Positions 44,628-54,537 of a stretch of 64,000 nt of DNA are shown here, piece by piece. Under the pieces are notes generated by a model. The model was given only the letters and a program-made list of their open reading frames with translations. It searched no databases and was not told the DNA's origin. The position numbers were made by a program, and so were the translations under genes. How positions within the stretch are numbered: position 1 is the first letter of the stretch; every line of letters begins with the position of its first letter. This DNA comes from Pelomyxa schiedti (taxonomy: Eukaryota; Evosea; Pelobiontida; Pelomyxidae): NCBI GenBank assembly GCA_020536535.1, contig JAHLWZ010000791.1, positions 186,001 to 250,000 on the forward strand, read 5' to 3'.

Positions 44628-46646
44628 TCATGAACCCTGGATAAACAATGGCTCTGGTGTGCCCTTAATCCAGCGCCTGGAATCGTCTGAAGGGAACTTG
44701 TACTCGGCAAAGTCCTTCACTGTGAGCTCAGGGAATCGCCGCAGAGTCTCCTGCATTGTGATCGGCGAGAGGCTCACGAGCCGCACGAAATTCTGCTTGA
44801 CAATCGCTGCATTGATCCCCAGGAAGTGGTGTAGCAGCATGTCCCACGTGGCCAAGTCGAACTTGCTGGTGTATGGGATGCTTCCCCATTGGATTTGCAG
44901 GACCTATGTTGGGAATCAGGTCGCGGAATGAAAGGTATGGAATTTTTTTACCTCTTCTAGTTTAATGTGGAAGCTGTTGATGAGCCACTCGGCACAGCCG
45001 GCTTTCCCTGATGCAACGAGCCGGCACAAAATCCGGTTGTTGTTTGAAGTGGCGAGTGCACGGTCAAATTGGAAGTGTGTAGTCAGTCATTTGGTGGTCT
45101 TGCTGGAGCTCAGGCCTCCCTTGGATTCCGCGAAGCACTTGGCGACTGCTTCACGGGATATTCCGCGGCCCATGGAAACGAGCTTTTTGGCTTGTGAGAG
45201 GGTGACAACAGGAAGGCTATGCTTCAGAATCCCAATGAGAAGTTCTGAGAGCTTTGGCTCATCAATGGCGAACCTCTCCAGGAGGAGCAGTGGGATGGTT
45301 GGGGATTGCTTGTTGTACATATCCTTAACTGACCTCATCACCCAGCTGCGTTCCACTTCCGCGTTCTGCATTGCGATGTGATTCAAAAGCCATTCCACAC
45401 ATTCTGCCGTAAGTTTCCAGATCCAGTGAGCTCTATCACAGATCCACTTGAAAGATTCCCCTGCATCCCCATCCATCATTGAAGTGGCCTTCTCCAGGAG
45501 GTGGAACTTCGCATCCAACCACTACGCAACTGATATATTACCGCTTTCCACTGCGCAAAGGAAGCACATAAGGGCATGCCTTAATTGCAGGTCACCTTGG
45601 TTCACCTCAGTCAGCATGAACTTCACCAGTTCCACGTCACCTGACGGATTCTTACAGGTAATATACAACTTAAACGGTAAGTCGGTGGCGTTTTGAGTGC
45701 CACAAATCCATTTAGCCATTCCTGGTCCTCCTTCTCCCATCAGTGCCAGTATTACAATACTATTTGTTAGAGTGCAAGAAAATCTGTCTGTGAGCCACAG
45801 GAGTACATCCAGTCGGTTGACCTTGAAAACTGGGGTACCCATAGAAGACAATCGAAAGTGCTCAACAATGTAACGACATATCTGCGTCGATTCCGCCGAT
45901 CTGCCCTGGAAAATACAGTGCAGCAATGTTAATCGCCGGTTGTTTGCTACGTGGAATTTCTCGCAGCACCACTTGAACAGCTCCAGGTTCCCGCTTTCAC
46001 AAGCACGCTCGTGTACAGCACCATTGTATTTCCTGAACTGCTTGATGACCCCTAAGGAGCCTACGATCCACTTGGCAACTTCCAAGTGCCCACCAGACAC
46101 AGCAGCCAGAAACGGCCCGTACAACTCCCACGCCTCAGTGATACCGAAGCTCCCCGCGACCCACGCAGCCGCATCCAGCCGCCCCCCCTCGCACGCCCTG
46201 CGCAGCGCGCGGCAGTCCCGCACCTGCGCCGCCAGCTCCCCCTGCTCCCCGGGCCACACCAGCCACGCAAAGCGGCCGGCGACCAGCCCCTCCGCTGGCC
46301 GCAGGTGCCCGCCGGCGCACAGGCCCCCAAGCACGCGGATGAAATCCTTTCTGCTGCCCCGTGCGCGAGCGCCAGGGAACTGCTGCTGCTACCGCCGCCG
46401 CCTGTGGTGGGTCACCAGCCAGCCAACGCAGAGCATGCAGCCGGCCGCGGCGGCGGCGTCCAGGACCGCGTGGAAGTGCTCGTGGGTGCGGAGGAGGCAG
46501 CGGCACACGGGGCCGACGAGGGGGAAGAACGCCTCGGCGACACGGAGGGCCGTCGCCACGCTTGGCGCGCGTTTTTTCCGGCGCGACGGGGTGTCGAGGA
46601 AGAGCTCTCCATTTTCGCGGTGAGTGGTTTTGCGGAAGGGACTCAT
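44628..46646 (-). pseudogene. Ankyrin-type repeat gene interrupted by three in-frame stop codons
   Basis: One frame runs from ATG 46646 (MSPFRKTTHRENGELFLDTP) to a donor at about 44953, then a last exon ending FIQGS at 44628. It encodes ankyrin-like units of about 35 residues, for example FLAAVSGGHLEVAKWIVGSL, ACESGNLELFKWCCEKFHV and LVASGKAGCAEWLINSFHIK. The frame is broken by TAG at 46391-46389 (in HHRRRR*QQQFPG), TAG at 45524-45522 (in GNISVA*WLDAKFH) and TGA at 45089-45087 (in SSSKTTK*LTTHFQ). No frameshift occurs and protein-like sequence continues directly after each stop. The three stops could each derive from Gln, Lys, Trp or Arg codons by one substitution. A recent pseudogene is the simplest reading. 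Readthrough, sequence error or an unusually short intron at the first stop are alternatives. Confidence 0.65.
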
Positions 46647-46961
46647 GGGATGATAAAGCCGCGAAGTCGTCACTCGGGCTCTCCAATACGACACACATCA
46701 GCGGAAAGTAGACAGTTTGCGACAAGAGCCCTCACTGGTGGCAGGTGTTGGTGTGTACGGCATGTGAGGCGCCATATATCGGAGTGTTCTACAACAACAG
46801 AGGCGACGTTATGGTTCACCAAGGAAGAGAGGAAGAGCAGATATGCGAGGTTGCTGGGCCACGTCTTGCGCAAAAAAAAAACAGAAGGCCTTTTTAGTGG
46901 AATTACAGCTTCCGTTTTTGCAGAAAGAAAACTGATTGAACGCGGACTGCAGCGACAAAGC
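46647..46961. other. Divergent intergenic region
   Basis: These 315 bases lie between the start of the broken ankyrin gene (minus) and the RING-SPRY gene (plus). No exon or clear motif is seen. The GC-rich composition of the ankyrin 5' end fades into AT-rich DNA near 46860. Confidence 0.3.
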
Positions 46962-48732
46962 ATGGCAACCAACAACGGCCAACTCCCACAGGGGAAACCC
47001 CGATTCACTTACTCTTCTATGCAAACGTTCACTCTTGTGTGCCCAGCGTGCAAGGTACATCTCGCTATTATGGGCGCTTGGCGACATCCTCGCCCTGTTG
47101 CCTTACCGTGTTTATTTTTTGCTCGGACTCACTCGCGGCACTCCACCCCCCCTTTTTCGCTTGTTTTCTCACTCAGGAACCGCCGTGGGAACCAGTGGAA
47201 GCCGAGTGCGGGGACACCTTTTGTGGCGACTGCATGCGGTCCCTCTCCCAGACTTGTGGGTCCACGCTGCTGTGCCCGTCCCTGCTGTGTAGGCAGCCCA
47301 TCGGCTGCACCAAGTCGGTGCGCAACAAGTTGGTCGTGGCCCAGCTGGCGTCGCTGAGGGTGGCGTGCGGCTCGTGCGGCAAGGAAATGAACAGGGGATC
47401 GCTGGTTGATCACGTCCCACAATGCCAAAGGCGTATGTAAAGGTTTTGTTGATGCTCGTGCTATTTTTGGCACAACAAGCTGCCGTTTTTATTATTATTA
47501 TTATTTTTTTTTTTTTTAAACAACATCAAACTATTAATTATGTTCTGAGAACTGTTTTCTTATTCTTATTTTGTCTGGGTTTCATTTTTCTAGCATGCCC
47601 TTTGTGTGGGATTAAGGTGTCTCTGAGTGATCAAGAAACACATGAAAACACTGTATGCACAAAAGCCATTGTTTGGTGTGAAGCATGCCGCACTAAAATG
47701 CTCAGATCAGACCTTGCATCACATATAAGCCAATGTCCTGGTAAGGATGACCTTTGTACTGCCTATTTGAACCTTGTGCACCCTCCAGAAAGGCTTGGCC
47801 AGGGTGATTGTACACCCATATTTTGTAGAGCAAAAGTTTATGGCTGTAGTTGGGTTGGAGTGGGCTCCAATTTACAATCCCATGAGGAATCATGCAAGTT
47901 TTTACCTCTTTTACCAGTACTGGATGAGGTTGAAAATATAACCTAAAGATTTTAATAACACCACAAAGGTTAGAAGGCAAGGAGAAGAGCAAAGAAAAAT
48001 CATTGCTGACCAGGGTAACAAAATTTCAGAGCTACAGGCTCTTGTGGGGCAACTACAACAACAGGTACTAAAGCTATGTTCCCTGGTTGTTGACCAAGCA
48101 CCGGGCCACCATATACAAAGCCCCTCTGTGCTGCCGAAACCACCGTTACCAAAATTCGGTGTGGCCTCTCCATTTCTCAACCTTACCCTACCTCACACTG
48201 CACTGCAGAATGGTCTACAGAGAGAAAGTCAAGTTACATGAAGATATCCGGAAACGAGGTGACAAAGATTCTAACCGATACCAACCACCGCTCAGCAATT
48301 GGGGTTGACAAGTGGAATGCCGGCCAGTACTATTTCATCGTCAAGGCAGTGGCCTTACATGCCACTGGCAGTGATTACTTGGGCGTTGGAATAGCATCCT
48401 CAGATAGTGACCTAGAGCGCTGGGGAGGCGAGAATGGTGTATTTCTCAGCTGCGTGGGGGGATCATCCCATGCCGGTATCAACACCCAGGGGTGTTCGTA
48501 CCCCCTATGCACTGCAAATCCCGGTGATTCCATAGGAGTGCTAGTTGACTGTGATAATTCCACAGTGCAGTTCTTCCTCAACGGGAAGCCAGTTGCTTCC
48601 AGTCATGTGAAGTTTGAACTGCCCGTTTCACCCATTGTTTCATTGTACACAGAAAAAGACTCCATCATAGCTGAATATGCTGAGATACCAGTCGATTTCC
48701 CAAACCCACAATCTTTTAAAGATAACTTGTAG
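46962..48732 (+). CDS. RING/TRAF-type zinc finger and SPRY domain protein
   Basis: It is probably an E3 ubiquitin ligase or adaptor. Exon 1 (ATG 46962) reads MATNNGQLPQGKPRF and ends TLVCPACK. After an intron the RING continues EAECGDTFCGDCMRSL...CPSLLCRQP, with Asp where the usual CGH has His. ACGSCGKEMNRGSLVDHVPQ then begins a series of TRAF-type Cys/His fingers: CPLCGIKVSLSDQETHENTV, CEACRTKMLRSDLASHISQC, and YGCSWVGVGSNLQSHEESCK. A short coiled coil follows (KIIADQGNKISELQALVGQL). The C-terminal exon encodes an SPRY domain, with KWNAGQYYFIVKAVAL, YLGVGIASSDSDLERWGGEN, GDSIGVLVDCDNSTVQFFLN and GKPVASS, and ends PQSFKDNL at TAG 48730-48732. Domain order RING, TRAF fingers, coiled coil, SPRY resembles TRAF/TRIM-like ligases, with SPRY as the target-binding part. 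The join just before the SPRY (48180-48300) is uncertain. Confidence 0.8.
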
Positions 48733-48857
48733 TTCTAATTCCTTTCTTCCCAAATTCAGAAAAATGCATTTTTCGCCACCTTCTTCTTTTGGGTGTGTTT
48801 GAAAAAGCAACGTTTGTGAGGCGGTTTGGCAAACGAGCGAAAAACGAACGAAAAACA

Positions 48858-51800
48858 ATGAGTACCCACACTACGACGTTGGTATTGGTTGCAACTCTGT
48901 GTTGTATGTCATTCCCTTAAGTGACGCGAGGACTTTTGGCAGGTGTCTAACCGTGCGTGCTTTAAACAAAAACAAAGACCTTGGCGGTGATAACTACTAC
49001 GTTGTTGACGCGGCGAGTGCGCCAAATGGGTACTTTATTGACTTGTTCACGCACCAGCTGTACAACTTCCACGATCCCTATCTGAACACCTACACGAGCT
49101 TGTGTACTCTCCCATATTTCAATTTCTATGCTGGTTTGTAGTCGATCCTTTTTTTTTTTGTTATTATTATTTGGCTAAACGTCGTAGGGGATTTTGTTAA
49201 TGGGAGTGTGGAGGTGATGTATGCAATCAATTATGATGATATGTCTCTGTATTCAGTTTCGATGACTGCTTGTTCCGCCACATTAATTGGCTCCACTGGA
49301 CTTGCATACGGGTCTTACTATTCAACTGGAATGACATGGTCAACCACACTCAGTGCAATGATTGCCTCTTTCACAACTATTTCCTACTCATACCTCTACA
49401 CTATCAACCTGCAAAATGGCACAGCCACGTATCTCATGGAGATTGTTGGTGCTCCAATAGTAATTGATATTGCCTCAGTACCATCTGGCCTGATTTATGT
49501 ATTGGATGCATCCACGGATAATACTTTTTGGGCAGATCCAATTGCCTTGACGAGTGGCCAACTTGGTTACGCTGGCTACTCCTTAAATTACGCCCAAGGG
49601 ATGAGCTATGATCCTTGCACAGATGAGGTGTATATTGCAGCCTATAACATAGGCAATAGCAAAGCTGAATTTCGCCTGCTTGACCGCTCCACTGGTAGTA
49701 CAGTCCTATATGCAACTATGCCTGGTGGTGAAGATGATTGCTTAGTTTTTGAGTCACATTGTGGTATTTTACGTTTGTGACATGCTTTTATTTGGTTTTA
49801 ACCACCCACATCTTAGTTGAAGTCGATGACAGTCTTATAACAGGTTCTCTGAAGAATCAGTTTCTAATGTCGTAATTTATTAACAGATGATCCATTAATG
49901 TGTGACGACGCCACTGAAATTCTCTCTCTCCCAAGTAGTTATATCCGGGATACTGGTGATGCCCCTTATGGTAGTGTTTCTTGTTGGGGAGCAATTCCGA
50001 ATAGAGGTAGCAAATAACTATTCCAGTACAGTACTCAGTTCACATGCAGGAAATCTTTTCTTATACACTGCAACTCAGACTGGGAACCTGAGAGCAGAAA
50101 CCTGCCAAGGCTCCACCTTGGATACAGCTATTGTGGTGTTCACAAGCTGCGTCACATCAGGCATCATTAATACTTGTGTTACTTGGGGAACTGACGAGTG
50201 TGGTCAACAATCTATCGTAACTTGGCAAGCCACTGCCGGAGTCACATATTGGATGTTTGTTACAAGTTTCACAGGATTAGGAGTGTTTAACTTGACTGTT
50301 TCAGGTCTCACCCCAATATTTTTGATGAGTCTAACATCTCGCAGCTCTCCCAGATTTGCTCGCATGTACAGCGGCATATCCGATAACCTCCCTACCATAT
50401 GAAAGCTACTGGAACAGCCCAGATGTGCAGATGCAGTACGTTTCCTGCTTTTATGTCAATGACCCAGGTGTGCTCTGCATTATCTTCCATCTTTTCGAAA
50501 GCATTTATGTACATAATCAGGAGTTTTATGGGTCTATACAACCTATTCTGATGGTCCACTCAAAGCAAGCACTTGTGACGACTACACGAACTTTAACACT
50601 TCTATATATATCCTGTCGGAGTGTGACACATCTGGACAGATTTGGGGATGTTCCGCCTATGCCCGAGGTAATTGTGGCACCAATGGTGCCGGCAGCTCCA
50701 TACAGTGGTTTGGATCCTCTGGTTACACATACTACATACTTGTTAGTGGTCCAAACTTTGGCCAATTCAAGTTAACTGTTGAGGGTATGCCAATTGTTGC
50801 ACTTTAGCCGGAAGGTTGTTTAATGCAAAATCTTAGATGGAAGTAACTTGGCCTGTTCTGATGCTATTTTGGTGGACAGTGATCCTTTTGTATATACTTC
50901 CACTATGTATGATGCAGTTGATGTATGGATGAGCTGTATTGGCTTCTGGACACAAGGTTACCCCGTGCCATAAACAGACGACTCAGTCCAACACACTATC
51001 TTAGGCATCCTCTTTGTGTACACTGCCTCCGCCTCTGGAATAGCACAAGTTGACACGTGCGGATCGGGCGCAGATACTCAACTCTACGTATTTAGTGGTT
51101 GCTTAGAAGATGGATATGTTGCCGTATGCCTTGGAAACAATGATGATTTCTGTGATCGCGGTTCCTCTGTAACTTGGGATGCATTAGAAGGTGAAAACTA
51201 TTATATCTTGGTCACTGGGTACTATTATTATTCAATGGACTTTACGCTGACTCTTACTGGTATCTGTACTTCGATGGATTAACTTCTAACTCCCTTTCTT
51301 TGCAGGGCCCTCATCCATTACGACTGACTTCAGTGCTTATGTAGTAGACACTTCATCAAACGCGGTTCTTCACTTTACAACTACTGCCACCGTAGAGACA
51401 GTTTGCAACTTTGACTACAACACGTATGTTGTCGCTGGAGATTTCGCTTATGGTGACACTGAGGCCCTGTATATTTACGACTACTGGGGGAATTTCTACC
51501 GTCTCCACCTTTCTGACTGCGCCTTGGACTACGTGGGTTGGCAAACTGAAGACACAAATTACGTATACGGCATGGCATGGAGTGATTTCGACGGTGAAAT
51601 GTATGCTGTAACAACGGACCTAAGTAACACATACCTGTACACCGTTGATATGACGTGGGGGAGCTTGGAGTATCGCAATGTGGTATGTTACTTCTTTTTT
51701 CTTCCTGTTGTTTTCTGAAGCAGTATGAAGTTTGTGGGAACCGTTATTGCTGATATTGCTGCGGATTCATATGGCTACATATATGGCTATGACGTTGCTA

Positions 51801-52605
51801 GCGGCTACTTTGTCTACATTGATATTAATCAGGATTACACAATGGAGTTTGCTGTCGATTATGGACAGGAACTGTGGTACACAATGGCATATGATTTATG
51901 CACAGAGACACTGTATGCCCTTACTCTGACCACTTCCGGTTCCTACCAGTTGAATCAAGTGAATACCCTGGATGGTAGCAAAGTCCTTCTCGGCGTTTTC
52001 TACACACCCTCCTACTTCACGGCGTTTTCCATTGGTGGCTGCAGTAACCACAGTATATATTCACTTCGTTTTTTCATATCCCCTTATGTGTAACAGAAGA
52101 AGATTCTGGCCTCTCTACGGCTGGCATTGCAATTCTGATTACTTTGGGTGTTCTTGGAGGCGTCGGGGTGGCGTTTGCTTTGGGAGCGTGTTGCATTTCT
52201 GCCAGCAAGAAACCCGAGGGTGATCACGAGCCGACATCACCAGAGACCTATGAATCCGCCACGGTTCCGCCCACAGTCCCGGTAATGCCAACTCCAGGAT
52301 CAGAATCCACAACAGCTCCGGCAGTGGCACCACCAGCCACCATGCAACCCACACCGCTTCCGTCAACAGAACCCACGATCGCACCCATGGCATACCCGCC
52401 GGCACCAATGCCCTATCCCTCAGGGTTCTCAACCACAACAGCAATCTATGACCCCACAGAGGTCACTCCACAGAACCCCTATGCTCCACAGCCCTACCCC
52501 CCGATGTACCCAGCCATTCCAGAGGCACCAGTGTATGTTGATCAGTCACAAATGCCACCACCATATCCACAGCCACCACTCTATGGAGGGTCCAACTACT
52601 CATAG
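48858..52605 (+). CDS. Single-pass surface protein with PPC-like repeats and PPxY cytoplasmic tail
   Basis: This multi-exon gene starts at ATG 48858 with a signal-peptide-like MSTHTTTLVLVATLC. Extracellular exons contain two kinds of module. One is beta-propeller-like strands around GLIYVLDASTDNTF and YDPCTDEVYIAAYNIGNSKA (about 48945-49770), with similar sequence at about 51410-52050 (SYGYIYGYDVASGYFVYIDI, YDLCTETLYALTLTTSGSY). The other is PPC-like units at about 49895-51280, such as GNLRAETCQGSTLDTAIVVF and AQVDTCGSGADTQLYVFSGC followed by NYYILVTGYY. Near 52105-52190 lies one membrane helix, AGIAILITLGVLGGVGVAFA, followed by a cysteine pair and a Pro/Thr-rich tail of about 135 residues ending at TAG 52603-52605. 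The tail contains two PPxY motifs (PPMY at about 52500 and PPPY at about 52557), ligands of WW domains such as those of Nedd4/Rsp5 ligases. An adhesion or receptor role at the plasma membrane is likely; the ligand is unknown. Confidence 0.8.
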
Positions 52606-53101
52606 CCATCCCCACTACATCCCATGTGTGAATATGACACCCCATTCCACCTTACTGTACACAATAGGGTAAAGAACAACTTTTTTTTTTTTAAAATTCT
52701 TGCCCTCCCATAAGTGGCTGATTGGGAAAACAAAACCAGGCGGTCTGCGCGAAACAACGAAACTGAGTTAGCCGATTCAATCAATCTGGGACAACACTTC
52801 AGTGGTTGGCTCTCTTTGTCGAATCTGAGAGAAGGCATTCCTTGCAGGACAGCTTTAACACTGGTAGGCACCCCATTTGTGTGTACCATTGTGCCGCTGT
52901 TGCACATTTTTTTTGTGTTGTTGGAGTACACTGGCCGCCACCAACCAGCAGTCCTTTCTTATGGTCCCCAGAAGAGGCTCACTTGGCTTTAAGGTATTTG
53001 AGCATTAGTATTCCCCGAGCGTTTCGCTGCTATGTTTTCTGGTTGCCCTGGGTCAGTGGCACAGACATATGAACCGATTTGCCTCCCACCAGCCGTATAA
53101 A
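52606..53101. other. Intergenic region, unresolved
   Basis: This region holds the 3' end of the surface-protein gene, a T-run at about 52680-52692, and some open stretches on both strands (for example plus-strand FLWSPEEAHLAL near 52965). None could be joined into a supported gene model. Confidence 0.3.
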
Positions 53102-53528
53102 TCATGCCATGCAGTTGTTGGATATCCAGCTCTTACAACACTCCTTGAAACCAACATTGCATTTTACTGTAGGCATCACATCCTGCCGTGCTTGTTGGTA
53201 AGAGAAGAGTTGAGTTAGAATGTCAAGCCGAAATACATCCCCTGTTGTATTTGTATGCTGGCCAGCTTCGGATTCTTCAACCCAAAAGAGATTGGATCTT
53301 GTTTGTGTGCCACTCCTCAACGAAGCAGTTCCCCACATAGTACACAGCAGCTATCCTCCGTCCTGTTTTCGTTTTGTGTAATTCAACCCTCATGTTTCCA
53401 ATAGGTACGTACTTCTTTTCCTTTGGCACTGGAACAAAATATGCTGTTTGCTGCCGCTACTCTTCGGTACTGGCAAACCTCAGGCTGCTTAATGACATTA
53501 ACTCTTCCTCAGCAAAGTGGGACGTCAT
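53102..53528 (-). CDS. Small unrecognised gene with one in-frame TAG
   Basis: Reading from ATG 53528 gives MTSHFAEEELMSLSSLRFAS, then TEE followed by an in-frame TAG at about 53459. The same frame then continues RQQTAYFVPVPKEKKYVPIG, NMRVELHKTKTGRRIAAVYY and VGNCFVEEWHTNKIQSLL. After an intron the last exon reads TNTTGDVFRLDILTQLFSYQ and ends KSWISNNCMA at TGA 53104-53102. The protein-like composition favours a real gene of about 110-135 residues. The TAG may mean that translation starts downstream, that the first segment is 5' UTR, or that the copy is damaged. I do not recognise the family. Confidence 0.4.
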
Positions 53529-54537
53529 AAGTTAATTCCCTGAGTTCTATGTTGAGTTCATTCAAGAATACCAGTTCTAGCAAGCCATGCAATGCAACTG
53601 TACGAGCACAATTTTATGATGTTTGCGAGCTTCATGAACGCTATCTTGTTCCAAAAGGGAAATGTTGGACTGTTACAGTATCTACTATCTCCGCACATTG
53701 CAACACACAGTAGACAAGTATTCTTTTCTACACGACATCTCTATTCCAGCCATTCCGTTCGTCACAACCACACCCGAAAGCATTAGTAAATACAAAGACT
53801 TCGCCTTAATGTGGGAAAAAACTGTTTTCTTTTTTTTTCTCTGGGAAACCAGGGTTGTCCACAAAGACCCAAAATCGGCCGTGCTGCACTTCATACTGCT
53901 TGCTGCTGCAATTGAGTGCTTGAATTGAATCCCGCTTCTCTTCCTAGCACAAGAGGCCCCGATTTTGCTTTTGCTGTAGTAGAATTGAGAGTGCTTGAAT
54001 TGAATCACCGCCGCTTCCCAAATATATTCCCCATCCATCCCTCAGAGTCACTTACCTCACCCACACACACTCCACTATATGACACACAATGCGACAACGG
54101 TACCTTAGCTAAGATCTGACTGTACCTAATGCTGCTTACGGTGTCGCTGTTGTGAGCTACATCTCCCCTGTTGCGTTTTTGCTTTGTTTTCCCAAAGCGC
54201 GACCAGATTTTTAGATTTTCACTTTATTGGGAGTTCCCAGAGCCTATTGGACTGAGGAACCAACCTGGTACCTTGAGTGGCGTATGTATGGCAGACCCCA
54301 CAATTTGTTTTTCTGGGGTGCTGTGGATTTGCTATTCCCAGTCACCTGGGTAGTTGGCGGTAAAGTTACCTGTGCAGTGTGTACCTACTTTACTCTTAAC
54401 AGTGAACCGGAAAAGCCAGTTTCACTTGCCCCGTTGAGATTGGTGCCGTGCTTGAATAGAATCACGTGTTGCAATAATCCTTCAAACGTTCCCCTTTTAT
54501 TTACGGAACTACAATTGCTGTGTGACATATTCCTTTT
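53529..54537 (+). other. Poorly resolved region with possible plus-strand exons
   Basis: Protein-like stretches occur on the plus strand: ATVRAQFYDVCELHERYLVP and KGKCWTVTVSTISAHC (about 53600-53700), YSFLHDISIPAIPFVTTTPE and SISKYKDFALMWEK (about 53718-53817), AAYGVAVVSYISPVAFLLCF (about 54133-54195), and TEEPTWYLEWRMYGRPHN (about 54248-54302). They could be exons of one gene. The order of an HERYLVPKG-type strand followed by a KYxFL...IPAIPFV motif is faintly reminiscent of ATP-grasp enzymes, but no start, stop or catalytic set could be fixed. The sequence TGCTTGAATTGAATC recurs at about 53919 and 53991, with a variant at about 54452. Confidence 0.3.

Noticed and set aside
44035-44644. GC-rich plus-strand frames antisense to the INTS2 first exon
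   Set aside because: Arg/Pro/His-rich translations are typical shadows of GC-rich DNA. The minus frame has a good ATG and leads into the INTS2-like exons.
46086-46961. Plus-strand frame upstream of the RING-SPRY start
   Set aside because: It is antisense to the ankyrin-type gene and of biased composition. The RING-SPRY gene is better started at ATG 46962.
44628-53528. General reassignment of TAG to glutamine
   Set aside because: The metalloprotease, helical/ankyrin, Miro, unknown copy 1, RING-SPRY and surface-protein genes all end at TAG exactly where the protein should end.
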